This document shows positions 8,373 through 17,500 of a stretch of 25,857 bases of DNA, in pieces. Position numbers and translations under genes: made by a program. Positions within the stretch are counted from its first letter, which is position 1; each line of letters begins with the position of its first letter. The DNA is from a virus: positions 1-25,857 of the IMG/VR virus record IMGVR_UViG_3300009495_000068. One strand, 5' to 3'. A model generated the notes under the pieces. The model had not been told where the DNA came from. It saw only the letters and a list, made by a program, of their open reading frames with translations, and made no database searches.

Positions 8373-11300
8373 GCGGTATTGTATGGAACGTGGACCCTGG
8401 CGAATTGCAACAAGCTGATGACATAGCTAGAGCAGGGCAAGATCAAGCAGATCAACAGTATGAGACAAGCCTCAAACTAACCGATGCGCTAGGTAAAAAG
8501 CATCGCGTTATAAAAGAGCAGCAGGCTATAGATAACCCTGATGAAGATATGGTTTTGGCATCAAGGACGCTTTATGAAATGCGCCAAGGTAAAGAATATG
8601 AGGGTACTGACTCTGATTTAATTCGTTATGGCATTGACGAGATGGGCCGATTCAACCACAGTATTTTTCAAGCTGATAACAATTTCTTGCAGGATCTATC
8701 GTATAAGTACAACCCTTTGGATATGTCTACAAAAGACTATATGTCTAATCAAGATGAAATAGGCTTGTACGGCTATATGGAGTTAATGGAAAGTGATCAA
8801 ACGACACCTGATCAGAAGTTAGCATTCTTGCACCTGTCTAATGCGTATACAGCGATGGACATGGACAACGTAAATGAAGCAGCGCGTATGGGCCAAGCAA
8901 TGGTTGCAGATCCATCTAGCCTTGGAGGTATTGCTGCACTGGCATCACAAGGGCTTAGATATTTAGGGAAGAAAGGTCTTAAATCTCAAATGAGAAATAG
9001 ACTTGAAACATCATTAGCTCTTAGCTTAGAAGGTGCTGCATTTGGGGATGCCTATACCCGTATTCACCAACAAGCAATAATCAATGCTAGTGACAACCCA
9101 TATTTTAGCCAACAAACTGAGCAAGATAATACTTTAAACGCTTTATCTGCTGGCATAGGTGCAACCTTTGGTGCGCTTCTTCCAGTTGCTCCAGGTTGGA
9201 TATGGGATGGATTAGGCTGGGCCGTAGATAAGACTTACAAGCCTGGACAGTTAGGTTCTGGAGTTGGACCTACTGATTGGCCCGATAAGCCTGACTACAC
9301 ACCAGACATTGCTACTGGCGGTCCAGATGTCCCTGCGCTTGGTGATCCTGGTATGCCTAGTGTCGGTCCAGACCCACAACTTAATGATGCAGCTATCACG
9401 CCTGATGCAGGGGTTTCACAAGCACTAGCGGTTCCATTAGATAACGCAAAGGGTCACGCTATGCCTCCATTGCTATTGGTTTCGGGAACTGGTGAAAAAC
9501 CTTCAATACCAATAGTTCAGACATTTACGCCAAACAACACAGCCTCTCTAATGGCTAACATAGATACAGTTTTAGCAGATAATCCACTATCGCTGGCATC
9601 AGAGGAAAACTGGTTAAGCACGGAAGCTCAAGCTTTTGGAGGCGACTTTCTGCCAGCACCACCATCGCAGGCTATAAAGTACACACAAGACCCACAGGCA
9701 TTAGCTACTAAGTTAAAGCAATTAAGCCCAGAAATGAAAGCTGCTGTGGATGAAGGTTTTGAATATGTAAATGAAATTAAAAGCATATACAACACAGGTC
9801 AAGCTAGTCAAGACATGACAGCTAGGTTATTTACTTGGGGTATATTATCGCGTGGTGCAGGCCCAATGCAGCAAGAAGGTGCGTTTTTAGATATTCTTGA
9901 GGGTGCAACTCCCTTTATTAAGAAAACAATTAATGGAACATTTACTGAGTCCGATCTTGAAGCCTGGAAGAAAATGACTTCAACAAGTCTTCCAGAAGGA
10001 TCACCTGGAAAACAAGTCACAATGAACGCTAACGCGACAGGAAATTTGTTAATGCAACTATCCAAAGTTTCAGATGTGGAAGGAACTAGGACTACAGCAT
10101 TAAAACAATTGCATGACTTATTGGCAGACCCTAATGCCTCTGGCCCACAAGTCAGGCGTAAGTTTTTTGAGTTAACTAACAAGGCTGGGATTGACAATAA
10201 AGTTGTATCATTCTTGTCTCTTGTTGGCGGCAAAGATGATTTATTGGTAATGGACCGAATCCAATCTCGACACTTATGGGATGATGGACGTTATGATGGC
10301 AAGAACATTTACGATGGTATAGACAAGGGAGGCTTGAGTAATATTGTTGCTGGCCCAAGAGGGTTAATGATTACTGAGATGTTGGAAAATGGATTAGCAG
10401 ATACTGTTAAAGAAGCTTACCGATTACTTGGTCGCCCTAAAGATGCAAGCTTAAGTCGAATGCATTGGGAATCTTGGCTGATCGAAGGTAACCAACCAGT
10501 ATCTCACAGCACACTTGAGTCTGTTAGGTCTGGTAATGCCATAGGAGGTTCGGTAACAGAAGGAAAACCTGGAACTTTCTCTTCTGGAGTAACGTATAGA
10601 CAAACTGTTAATGGTTCTATTCAAGAGTATCCATTGTCAAATGGTGGCATTGTTAGAATGACTCCAGAGCGACAAAAAGAATTTGAAAAGTTTATAAAGA
10701 ATCCGAAAAATGGTATAGTACCAGCAGGGTTTAAGGTCACTGCTTCCAAAGAGGGGCCGTGGTTTACTAGTCCAGAAGTTAACAGGAGCAAATTAGATGA
10801 AGCAGCAAAACAATTTGAAAACGCCAACGCAGATGGATCGCTTCAATCGGGCACTGTCAGGACTGTCTCAGGTGGAAACACCATTTCAGGACGAAAGTCA
10901 GAGTTCCTTAGCTCCTTCCGTGCAGACCAAGACAGAGCCTTCAAAGCTGGACGGGGTACGAGCACCAATAGTGGCAGAAGTAATGGCTCGACATTCGGGC
11001 CTTACCGAAGCGGAAGTATTGGAGGGGATGGAAGCAATGGGCTTTTAACTTTTGAAGCTGAACCATCTATTTTAACTCAGTATCAATCTGCTGGGCTAAA
11101 CCTACCCACTATTAGTCAAGTAGATGCCCCATCTAACGCTATAACTTATAACTTAGACATGACAGCCGCTATGGCTGGAAATAAGTTTGGTCCTCAAGTA
11201 GAAATCAAAAGCGCAGAAGACCTCGCATCATCTAGTTTATTTAGAACAGAGTCTGGCAGTGGCTTTGCAATAAAGCCTGATGGTGACATCGTAGCGGTGT

Positions 11301-11629
11301 TTGCTTCTTCCACTGAGCCAGCAGGCGGTTCCTATGCGATGCTGCAGGCGGCTGTACAAGCAGGCGGTAATAAGTTGGATGCCTTTGATACATTCTTGCC
11401 AGATATTTATAAACGCGTTGGATTCCGTCCAGTGGCTCGTATTCCTTGGAATGATGAATTTGCTCCACCTGGCTGGGATAAAGAAGGTGTGTTCAAAAAA
11501 TACAACAATGGTGAGCCAGATATAATTTTCTTTGTTTACGACTCAGAATACTTTGGTGGTGCTACCGATGTGCCTTTGGTCACTGATTACGATGACGCAG
11601 TTCGATTACAAAATGAGGCATTAAAATGA
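8369..11629 (+). CDS. Large multidomain virion protein, candidate ejected polyvalent protein
   Basis: A 1086-residue protein overlapping its neighbours by 4 bases on both sides; AGGAG at 8357-8361 precedes the ATG. The N-terminal 240 residues are helical. Residues about 250-290 hold a hydrophobic Gly/Ala-rich segment, followed by a Pro/Asp/Gly linker (about 290-360). Residues about 487-700 form a dense conserved-looking domain with LFTWGILSRGAG, a GIDNKVVSF segment near 607, VMDRIQSRHLWDDG near 626 and RMHWESWLIEG near 692. Residues about 957-1065 resemble the C-terminal half of a GNAT acetyltransferase, with KLDAFDTFLPDIYKRVGF. Between them (about 824-892) is a Ser/Gly/Asn-rich stretch that coincides with an out-of-frame ORF. 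Ejection with the genome is inferred from position. Confidence 0.8.
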   Translation: MSGIVWNVDPGELQQADDIARAGQDQADQQYETSLKLTDALGKKHRVIKEQQAIDNPDEDMVLASRTLYEMRQGKEYEGTDSDLIRYGIDEMGRFNHSIFQADNNFLQDLSYKYNPLDMSTKDYMSNQDEIGLYGYMELMESDQTTPDQKLAFLHLSNAYTAMDMDNVNEAARMGQAMVADPSSLGGIAALASQGLRYLGKKGLKSQMRNRLETSLALSLEGAAFGDAYTRIHQQAIINASDNPYFSQQTEQDNTLNALSAGIGATFGALLPVAPGWIWDGLGWAVDKTYKPGQLGSGVGPTDWPDKPDYTPDIATGGPDVPALGDPGMPSVGPDPQLNDAAITPDAGVSQALAVPLDNAKGHAMPPLLLVSGTGEKPSIPIVQTFTPNNTASLMANIDTVLADNPLSLASEENWLSTEAQAFGGDFLPAPPSQAIKYTQDPQALATKLKQLSPEMKAAVDEGFEYVNEIKSIYNTGQASQDMTARLFTWGILSRGAGPMQQEGAFLDILEGATPFIKKTINGTFTESDLEAWKKMTSTSLPEGSPGKQVTMNANATGNLLMQLSKVSDVEGTRTTALKQLHDLLADPNASGPQVRRKFFELTNKAGIDNKVVSFLSLVGGKDDLLVMDRIQSRHLWDDGRYDGKNIYDGIDKGGLSNIVAGPRGLMITEMLENGLADTVKEAYRLLGRPKDASLSRMHWESWLIEGNQPVSHSTLESVRSGNAIGGSVTEGKPGTFSSGVTYRQTVNGSIQEYPLSNGGIVRMTPERQKEFEKFIKNPKNGIVPAGFKVTASKEGPWFTSPEVNRSKLDEAAKQFENANADGSLQSGTVRTVSGGNTISGRKSEFLSSFRADQDRAFKAGRGTSTNSGRSNGSTFGPYRSGSIGGDGSNGLLTFEAEPSILTQYQSAGLNLPTISQVDAPSNAITYNLDMTAAMAGNKFGPQVEIKSAEDLASSSLFRTESGSGFAIKPDGDIVAVFASSTEPAGGSYAMLQAAVQAGGNKLDAFDTFLPDIYKRVGFRPVARIPWNDEFAPPGWDKEGVFKKYNNGEPDIIFFVYDSEYFGGATDVPLVTDYDDAVRLQNEALK
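10797..11048 (+). CDS. Candidate 83-residue protein nested out of frame in the 1086-aa gene
   Basis: This ORF lies wholly inside the large virion gene, in the +1 frame. AGGAG (10784-10788) lies 8 bases before its ATG, an almost ideal spacing; a second ATG lies at 10833. Its product looks more like a normal protein than the host frame does here: it ends with a compact helical segment, VMARHSGLTEAEVLEGMEAM plus Gly-Phe, of a style I have seen at the ends of other phage proteins, while the long frame reads as Ser/Gly/Asn-rich low complexity. It might be a true overlapping gene, a relic of an inserted gene or a frameshift product. The function is unknown. Confidence 0.45.
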   Translation: MKQQNNLKTPTQMDRFNRALSGLSQVETPFQDESQSSLAPSVQTKTEPSKLDGVRAPIVAEVMARHSGLTEAEVLEGMEAMGF

Positions 11630-14523
11630 GTTCTCTTGCTAAAACTTTAGCCACCATACTAACGTCAAAAGTAACTAAAGAGGTGGCACAAGAAAGCCCT
11701 GCAATTATTTACGGCAACTCAGTATCTCAAATGTCTAGGAATGTGCCCGACCCCGAAGCCATCGTGCCCGAAATGGCATCTGAAGTAATGCCTACTCAAG
11801 ATATTGCGCCAGATCCATCAGCCAGCACAATGATGGAAGTAGATGGCGTTGTAAGTGACATAACGCCACCAGAGGCCGCTGTTGCAGACGCTATTGACGA
11901 TCTAACTACTATCACACCAGAAGCCCAGCAAATGCCTGCGACTGACGTTCTAGTGCCTCCAGCCGCTAAAGCTAATGCGGTCCCAATTGAAGAAGTCCAA
12001 AAAGATATGCTTGATGAGGCGGTCCAGTTAGCAGACCAGGCTGATGACTTCATGGCGACATCGATTGATGACTACGATACACGGCAAAACTGGCAACCTA
12101 ACTTTGATACTATCGATACAGACGAAAAAACTCAGTCACTCATTGCTGGGTTAGCTGACCAATATTTAGACGAGATCGATGAGGCCAGGCGTGGAATAAT
12201 CCGAGATCAAGAGCTAACTGAAATGGCGAGAGAGCTAGGTCAAAAGCCTGAGTTCTTGGAAAAGATATTAATGCGAAAAACGGGTGAGGCGGCTAATGCT
12301 GAAACAATACTTGCTTCACGCCATGTTCTGCATGAGTCAGCACGAAGCCTAAAAGTTATGGCACAAAGAGTTTTGGCTGGATCGGCTGATGACAATATGA
12401 AGTTAAAGTTTCATCGTCAATGGGATTTTCATAATCAGTTTATGGCTCAATTCATGGGGGCTAGGGCTGAGATTGGACGGGCCATGCGCTCATATGGAAT
12501 GCCTCTAGGCAGTGAAAGTATGCAAAATAATCGAATGAAGGAGATCATGGAAACCCAAGAGGGTCGATTTGACATATTAGAAGTGGCTGAACAGATTATG
12601 AATAACGACACCTTTGAAGGGCTTAATAAGATTGTTAAAGCTCAAAAAGGCGGTATGTCAAAAGGTGGTGCGGCAATGGCAGAGCTATTTGTTTCATCAA
12701 TCTTGTCAGGCGTAAAAACTCACATTGTTAATTCTACGGGTAATGCCCTAATGACAGTTATTGGTCCATTTGAAACGGCTCTTGCTGCTCGTATGGGCTG
12801 GGGTATAGCTGATGGACCTAACAAGATAATAAAAGGCGAAGCACTGGCTCAAACTTTTGGTTTAATTAATGGGTTTGCTGATGCTTTGTACGTTATGGGT
12901 CAAGTCTTTAAAACAGGTGAGCCATATGGGGGTATCGCTAAATATGAGTCTGCCTATCCAAAAGCAATTAGTAGTGCAACTTTTAATGTGTCAGGCACAT
13001 GGGGTTGGATGATTGATGCCTTTGGATCTACAGTAAGATTTCCACTAGAGCGAGTCATGGGTCCAGTTGATGGCTTCTTTAGATCAATTAACGAAAGGGC
13101 AAAGGTCGCACAAATGTCATATCGTGAGGCCAGTAGATTGAGAGATTTAAATGGCTTATCTGAGCAAGAATATCTACAGACGCTTGATTCATTAATGACT
13201 GATGTGCCGTTAAATATTAAAGAAGCTGGCGTTGACTACTCGATTTATAACATGGCTGCGACTCCCTTGCCTCCACTAGGTCGTGACTTGCAGTCTTTGT
13301 TAAACAAGTCTGCTCCTGCAAAAATAATTCTTCCTTTTATTAGAACCCCTACTAACTTATTAAAAATGGGGTTTGTAGAAAGAACGCCTTTGGGTTTGTT
13401 GTCAAAAAAATATAGAGAAGAGTTTGCTGCTGGAGATGAAAGGGCGCAACTTGCTAGAGCTAGACTGACCTTTGGTTCAATGCTTGGCGCATACATAGCG
13501 ATGCAAGCAATTGACATGAAAGTAACTGGGTCTGGTCCTATAGACTACCAGGCTAGGAAAGCTAAAATGTTAACTGGATGGCGGCCCAGGTCTTTTGTTT
13601 TTACAGATGATGAAGGTAATCGAACCTATACTTCTTATGATCGAATGGAGCCAATTTCATACATTGTCGGCACTATTGCTGATTTAGTGGAGATGAATGA
13701 ATTAAATAAATACAACGCTTACGATGATTATGACCCTAGTCAAGCTATTAATGCTATCACTCTTGTACTGGCAGAGAACACTTTAAACAAGACTTTTATG
13801 TCTGGAATCCATGACTTTATGGGTGCGTTTACAAGAAGCCCTGGTCAAGCAAGTAAAGTTGATCGGTTTACATCAGGTCTTACAAACGCTGTTATTCCTC
13901 TGTCTGGAGCTAGAAGAGATGCAAGAAAGTTTCAAGACCCATATATGAGACAGACATTTACTTTTGTTGAGAAGCTTAAAAATGGCACACCTTGGATGTC
14001 TGAAACTTTACCAATGGCCCTTGATGCAATGGGCGACCCAATAATGTATGAGCAAGTTCTTAACCCGTGGCCTGTTAGTAATGAGACTTCAGACCTAGTG
14101 ATTCGCCACATTGGTTCGTTGTTAGACAGCACTAATGTTACGCCTATTAGAATGCCAAAGAAGACAATGGATGGTGTTGAATTAACTTCTAAACAATACC
14201 ATGATCGAATTTTAATATCGCGCAAGACATTAAAGATTCCTGATGGTGAGGGTGGTGAACTCGACTTTAGAATGGCTTTAGTTAAACTAATCCAATCTGA
14301 GACATACCAGGCAGCACCTACTGACTTCATTCGCGTGGAGATGGTAAAGAATATTCAAAAGGCATTTGACGCTAGTGCTACAGCATTTATGTTGAACCCA
14401 GAAAACACTCAATACAGTGGACTTCAAGATAAAGTAATGGAGCGCAAGATTGGTAAGGCATCGCAAACGTATGGCGCAGAAAATGTACAGGAGATGTTAA
14501 AGCAGAACGCTCCTCAATTCTAA
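11626..14523 (+). CDS. Large internal virion / DNA-ejection protein
   Basis: A 965-residue protein at the place of T7 gp16. The first 190 residues are acidic, Pro/Ala-rich and probably disordered. Residues about 345-400 (AELFVSSILSG, then a Val/Met/Ile/Gly-rich stretch) and 405-440 are hydrophobic and could insert in or lie along a membrane. The ILPFIRTPTNLLKMGFVERT stretch (about 566-585) and the GWRPRSF...SYDRMEPISY region (about 652-680) are typical of the large core proteins of related podoviruses. I see no lytic transglycosylase motif, unlike T7 gp16. ATGA overlap with the preceding gene. Ejection is inferred. Confidence 0.75.
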   Translation: MSSLAKTLATILTSKVTKEVAQESPAIIYGNSVSQMSRNVPDPEAIVPEMASEVMPTQDIAPDPSASTMMEVDGVVSDITPPEAAVADAIDDLTTITPEAQQMPATDVLVPPAAKANAVPIEEVQKDMLDEAVQLADQADDFMATSIDDYDTRQNWQPNFDTIDTDEKTQSLIAGLADQYLDEIDEARRGIIRDQELTEMARELGQKPEFLEKILMRKTGEAANAETILASRHVLHESARSLKVMAQRVLAGSADDNMKLKFHRQWDFHNQFMAQFMGARAEIGRAMRSYGMPLGSESMQNNRMKEIMETQEGRFDILEVAEQIMNNDTFEGLNKIVKAQKGGMSKGGAAMAELFVSSILSGVKTHIVNSTGNALMTVIGPFETALAARMGWGIADGPNKIIKGEALAQTFGLINGFADALYVMGQVFKTGEPYGGIAKYESAYPKAISSATFNVSGTWGWMIDAFGSTVRFPLERVMGPVDGFFRSINERAKVAQMSYREASRLRDLNGLSEQEYLQTLDSLMTDVPLNIKEAGVDYSIYNMAATPLPPLGRDLQSLLNKSAPAKIILPFIRTPTNLLKMGFVERTPLGLLSKKYREEFAAGDERAQLARARLTFGSMLGAYIAMQAIDMKVTGSGPIDYQARKAKMLTGWRPRSFVFTDDEGNRTYTSYDRMEPISYIVGTIADLVEMNELNKYNAYDDYDPSQAINAITLVLAENTLNKTFMSGIHDFMGAFTRSPGQASKVDRFTSGLTNAVIPLSGARRDARKFQDPYMRQTFTFVEKLKNGTPWMSETLPMALDAMGDPIMYEQVLNPWPVSNETSDLVIRHIGSLLDSTNVTPIRMPKKTMDGVELTSKQYHDRILISRKTLKIPDGEGGELDFRMALVKLIQSETYQAAPTDFIRVEMVKNIQKAFDASATAFMLNPENTQYSGLQDKVMERKIGKASQTYGAENVQEMLKQNAPQF

Positions 14524-14575
14524 TAACCGCGCAATCAACAGTTACTGTAGTCAATAAATCTACAGGAGATAATCA

Positions 14576-17500
14576 GTGACTGTATCTAGCACAACGAACA
14601 AACACAGCTATAACGGCAATGGCTCTCAAACAGTCTTTGCTTATACGTTTAAGATATTTGTCGCAGCCGACATTAAAGTTTATTTAGATGGTGTTTTAAA
14701 GACCATTAACACTCACTACACGCTGTCAAATGTAGGTGTAACTGGTGGCGGCAATGTAACATTTACTTCGGGTAGCGTCCCTGTTGCTGCTACTGGCAAT
14801 GTCATTTTATTGCGAAGCCTAGCGTTAACCCAAGGCGTTGACCTTATAAACTATGGCGCGTTTGACGCAAACATAATTGAGTCAGCATACGACAAATTGA
14901 CGATGATGGTGCAGCAGCTTCAAGAAGAAGTGTCTCGCTCTATTCGATTCTCTGCAACTGTCTACGATGGTGGCACTCAAGAAGTATCTGACACTGTCGC
15001 TAACCGCGCAGGCAAGGTATTGGCATATGATGCTTCTGGCAACATATCAATAGCCGCAGAGCTAGGCGATTGGAAGGGTAACTGGGCCACAAACACCGCA
15101 TTTGAATTGCGTGACCTAGTTTTAGATTCTGCCACTAACAATGTTTACATCTGTTTAGTCGCGCATACCTCTGGGACACTATCAAGTGATGTGTCAGCAA
15201 GCAAATGGTCGCTGGTTATCAATGCCTCTGCCGTTGCTGCAAGTGCCACCACAGCCACTACAAAGGCTAGTGAAGCCGCAGCAAGTGCAACTACCGCAAC
15301 TAACCAGGCATCTACCGCAACTACCAAGGCGAGTGAAGCTGCAACCTCAGCATCTACCGCAACGACTAAAGCAAATACCGCAACTACGCAAGCGTCTACC
15401 GCAACTACCAAAGCATCTGAGGCATCAACCTCTGCTAGTAATGCCGCTACAAGCGCGTCAACTGCCAGTACACAAGCAACTAACTCAGCCAATAGTGCTA
15501 CCGCTTCTGCAAACTCAGCAGGAAGTATAACGTCAGCCGCAAACACAGCCACCACAAAGGCAAGTGAAGCGTCTACCTCTGCAAGCACCGCAACTACAAA
15601 AGCAAGTGAAGCGAGTACAAGCGCATCTACAGCGTCTACTCACGCTTCCACAGCAACTACTCAAGCGTCCACAGCGACAACCAAGGCGTCTGAGGCGTCC
15701 ACTAGCGCAGGTAATGCAGCTACATCGGCTACAGCAGCCGCTAGCTCATTAAGCACGTTTCAAGGCATTTTCTATGGCTCATTAAGCTCTGCTCCAACGT
15801 CCAGTATTGCCAGTGGCGATCTGTATTTTGATAGCGGCACTAATGCTATGAAAGTTTATAACGGCTCGTCTTGGCAAGTGGTTGCGCCTACAGTCACCAC
15901 AGTAGATAACTCCACATGGTCTGGGACTGATCTTGCTGTAGCAAATGGCGGTACAGGTGCGTCTAGCGATAGTGCGGCACGAACAAATCTAGGATTGGTT
16001 ATCGGTACTGACGTACTAGCACCAGACGGATCAGCAGCCAACCTAACGAATCTCCCAGCAGGGGGTGCAGAGGATTTTGTAGCGTCAGGCACATTACCGA
16101 ATGGTAAGCCAGTAATACTTAAAGCCAATGGTCAGGTTGAGGTTGTTGGTTTTTCTCCAACGGCTATATCGCAGAGTATTCCCGCAGCAAGTGGAGTTGT
16201 ATTTAATAATTCTGCAACTACTTATATAGCGGCAGCTTATGACCCTAATACGGCTGGTAAATTCGTGATTGCGTACACTGATGGGGGTAATTCAGATTAT
16301 GGCACAGCCATTGTGGGTAGTGTCTCGGGTACTTCATTAACATTCGGTAGCGAAGTTGTGTTTAACGCAGGGGCCGTGACTTGGGTGTCCATATCTTTTG
16401 ATCCAAACACCGCTAATAAGTTTGTTATAGGCTTTAAAGACGATGGTAACTCGCAACGAGGGGCAGTTATTGTTGGCACAATAGCTTCAACTTCTCTGTC
16501 ATTCGGAACTGAGGCAGTCTTTGAGACAGGTGTAGCAGTAGATATAACAGTAGCCTACGATCCAAACACCGCTAATAAGTTTGTGGTTGCGTACAGAAAT
16601 TTAGCCAACTCAGGATACGGAACAGCAATTGTAGCCACAGTCTCTTCTACTTCAATTAGCTATGGTTCAAAAATAGTTTACAACTCCGCACAATCTTATT
16701 TTAATAGTATTGTTTTTGACCCAAACACAGCTAACAAATTAATAATAGCGTATCGAAACGTAGAAGTTGGAACTGCCATTGTGGGGACTGTCTCTTCCAA
16801 TTCAATTAGTTTTGGCACTGCTGCTGTCTTTGAAACACCTACGGGCGGTAATCATATTGCCATAGCCTACGATCCCAACACAGCTAATAAATTCGTGATT
16901 GCCCATTCAGATGAAGGTAACTCTCAATATGGAACTGCAATTGTAGGAACTGTTTCTTCAACTTCAATCAGTTTTGGTAGCCCTGTTGTATTTAACTCAG
17001 GCACTACTAATCAACAAATGGATATAGCGTTCGATAAAAATACTGCAACTAAATTTATAATTGCATACAGGGACGTTAGTAACTCAAACTATGTCAGCGT
17101 AATTCAAGGAACTTTGGGCAGCACCAGTGCTACTTTTGGCTCTGAGATTGAGATGCTTTCTTCTGGGGAGTATCCAGCCGTAGCTTTTGACCCAAGCTCT
17201 TACGGCAAGTTTGTTTTAGTTGGCAAATCTAGCCAGACAGGAACCGCCAGACTAGGGCAAATAGCCACGACTGAACAAATATCAAACCTAACATCTACCA
17301 ACTTCTTAGGCACTGCCACAGCAGCCTACACTAACGGACAAACTGCAAGCATCATGCTCAAGGGTGGCATTAGTGATAACCAAACTAGCTTAACTTCTGG
17401 CTCAACTTACTATGTACAACCTAATGGTACTTTTGCTACCACTGCTGGCACACCATCGGTACTTGCTGGTCAAGCAGTCTCAGCAACAAGCCTGTTATTA

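Noticed and set aside
15145-15588. Long antisense ORF rich in Ala/Val across the fibre shaft
   Set aside because: It is the complement of the heptad repeat; low complexity keeps the frame open. No ribosome-binding site or protein-like composition.
15186-15752. Gln/Pro/Leu-rich ORFs in another frame of the fibre shaft
   Set aside because: They are frame-shifted readings of the repetitive Ala/Ser/Thr codons.
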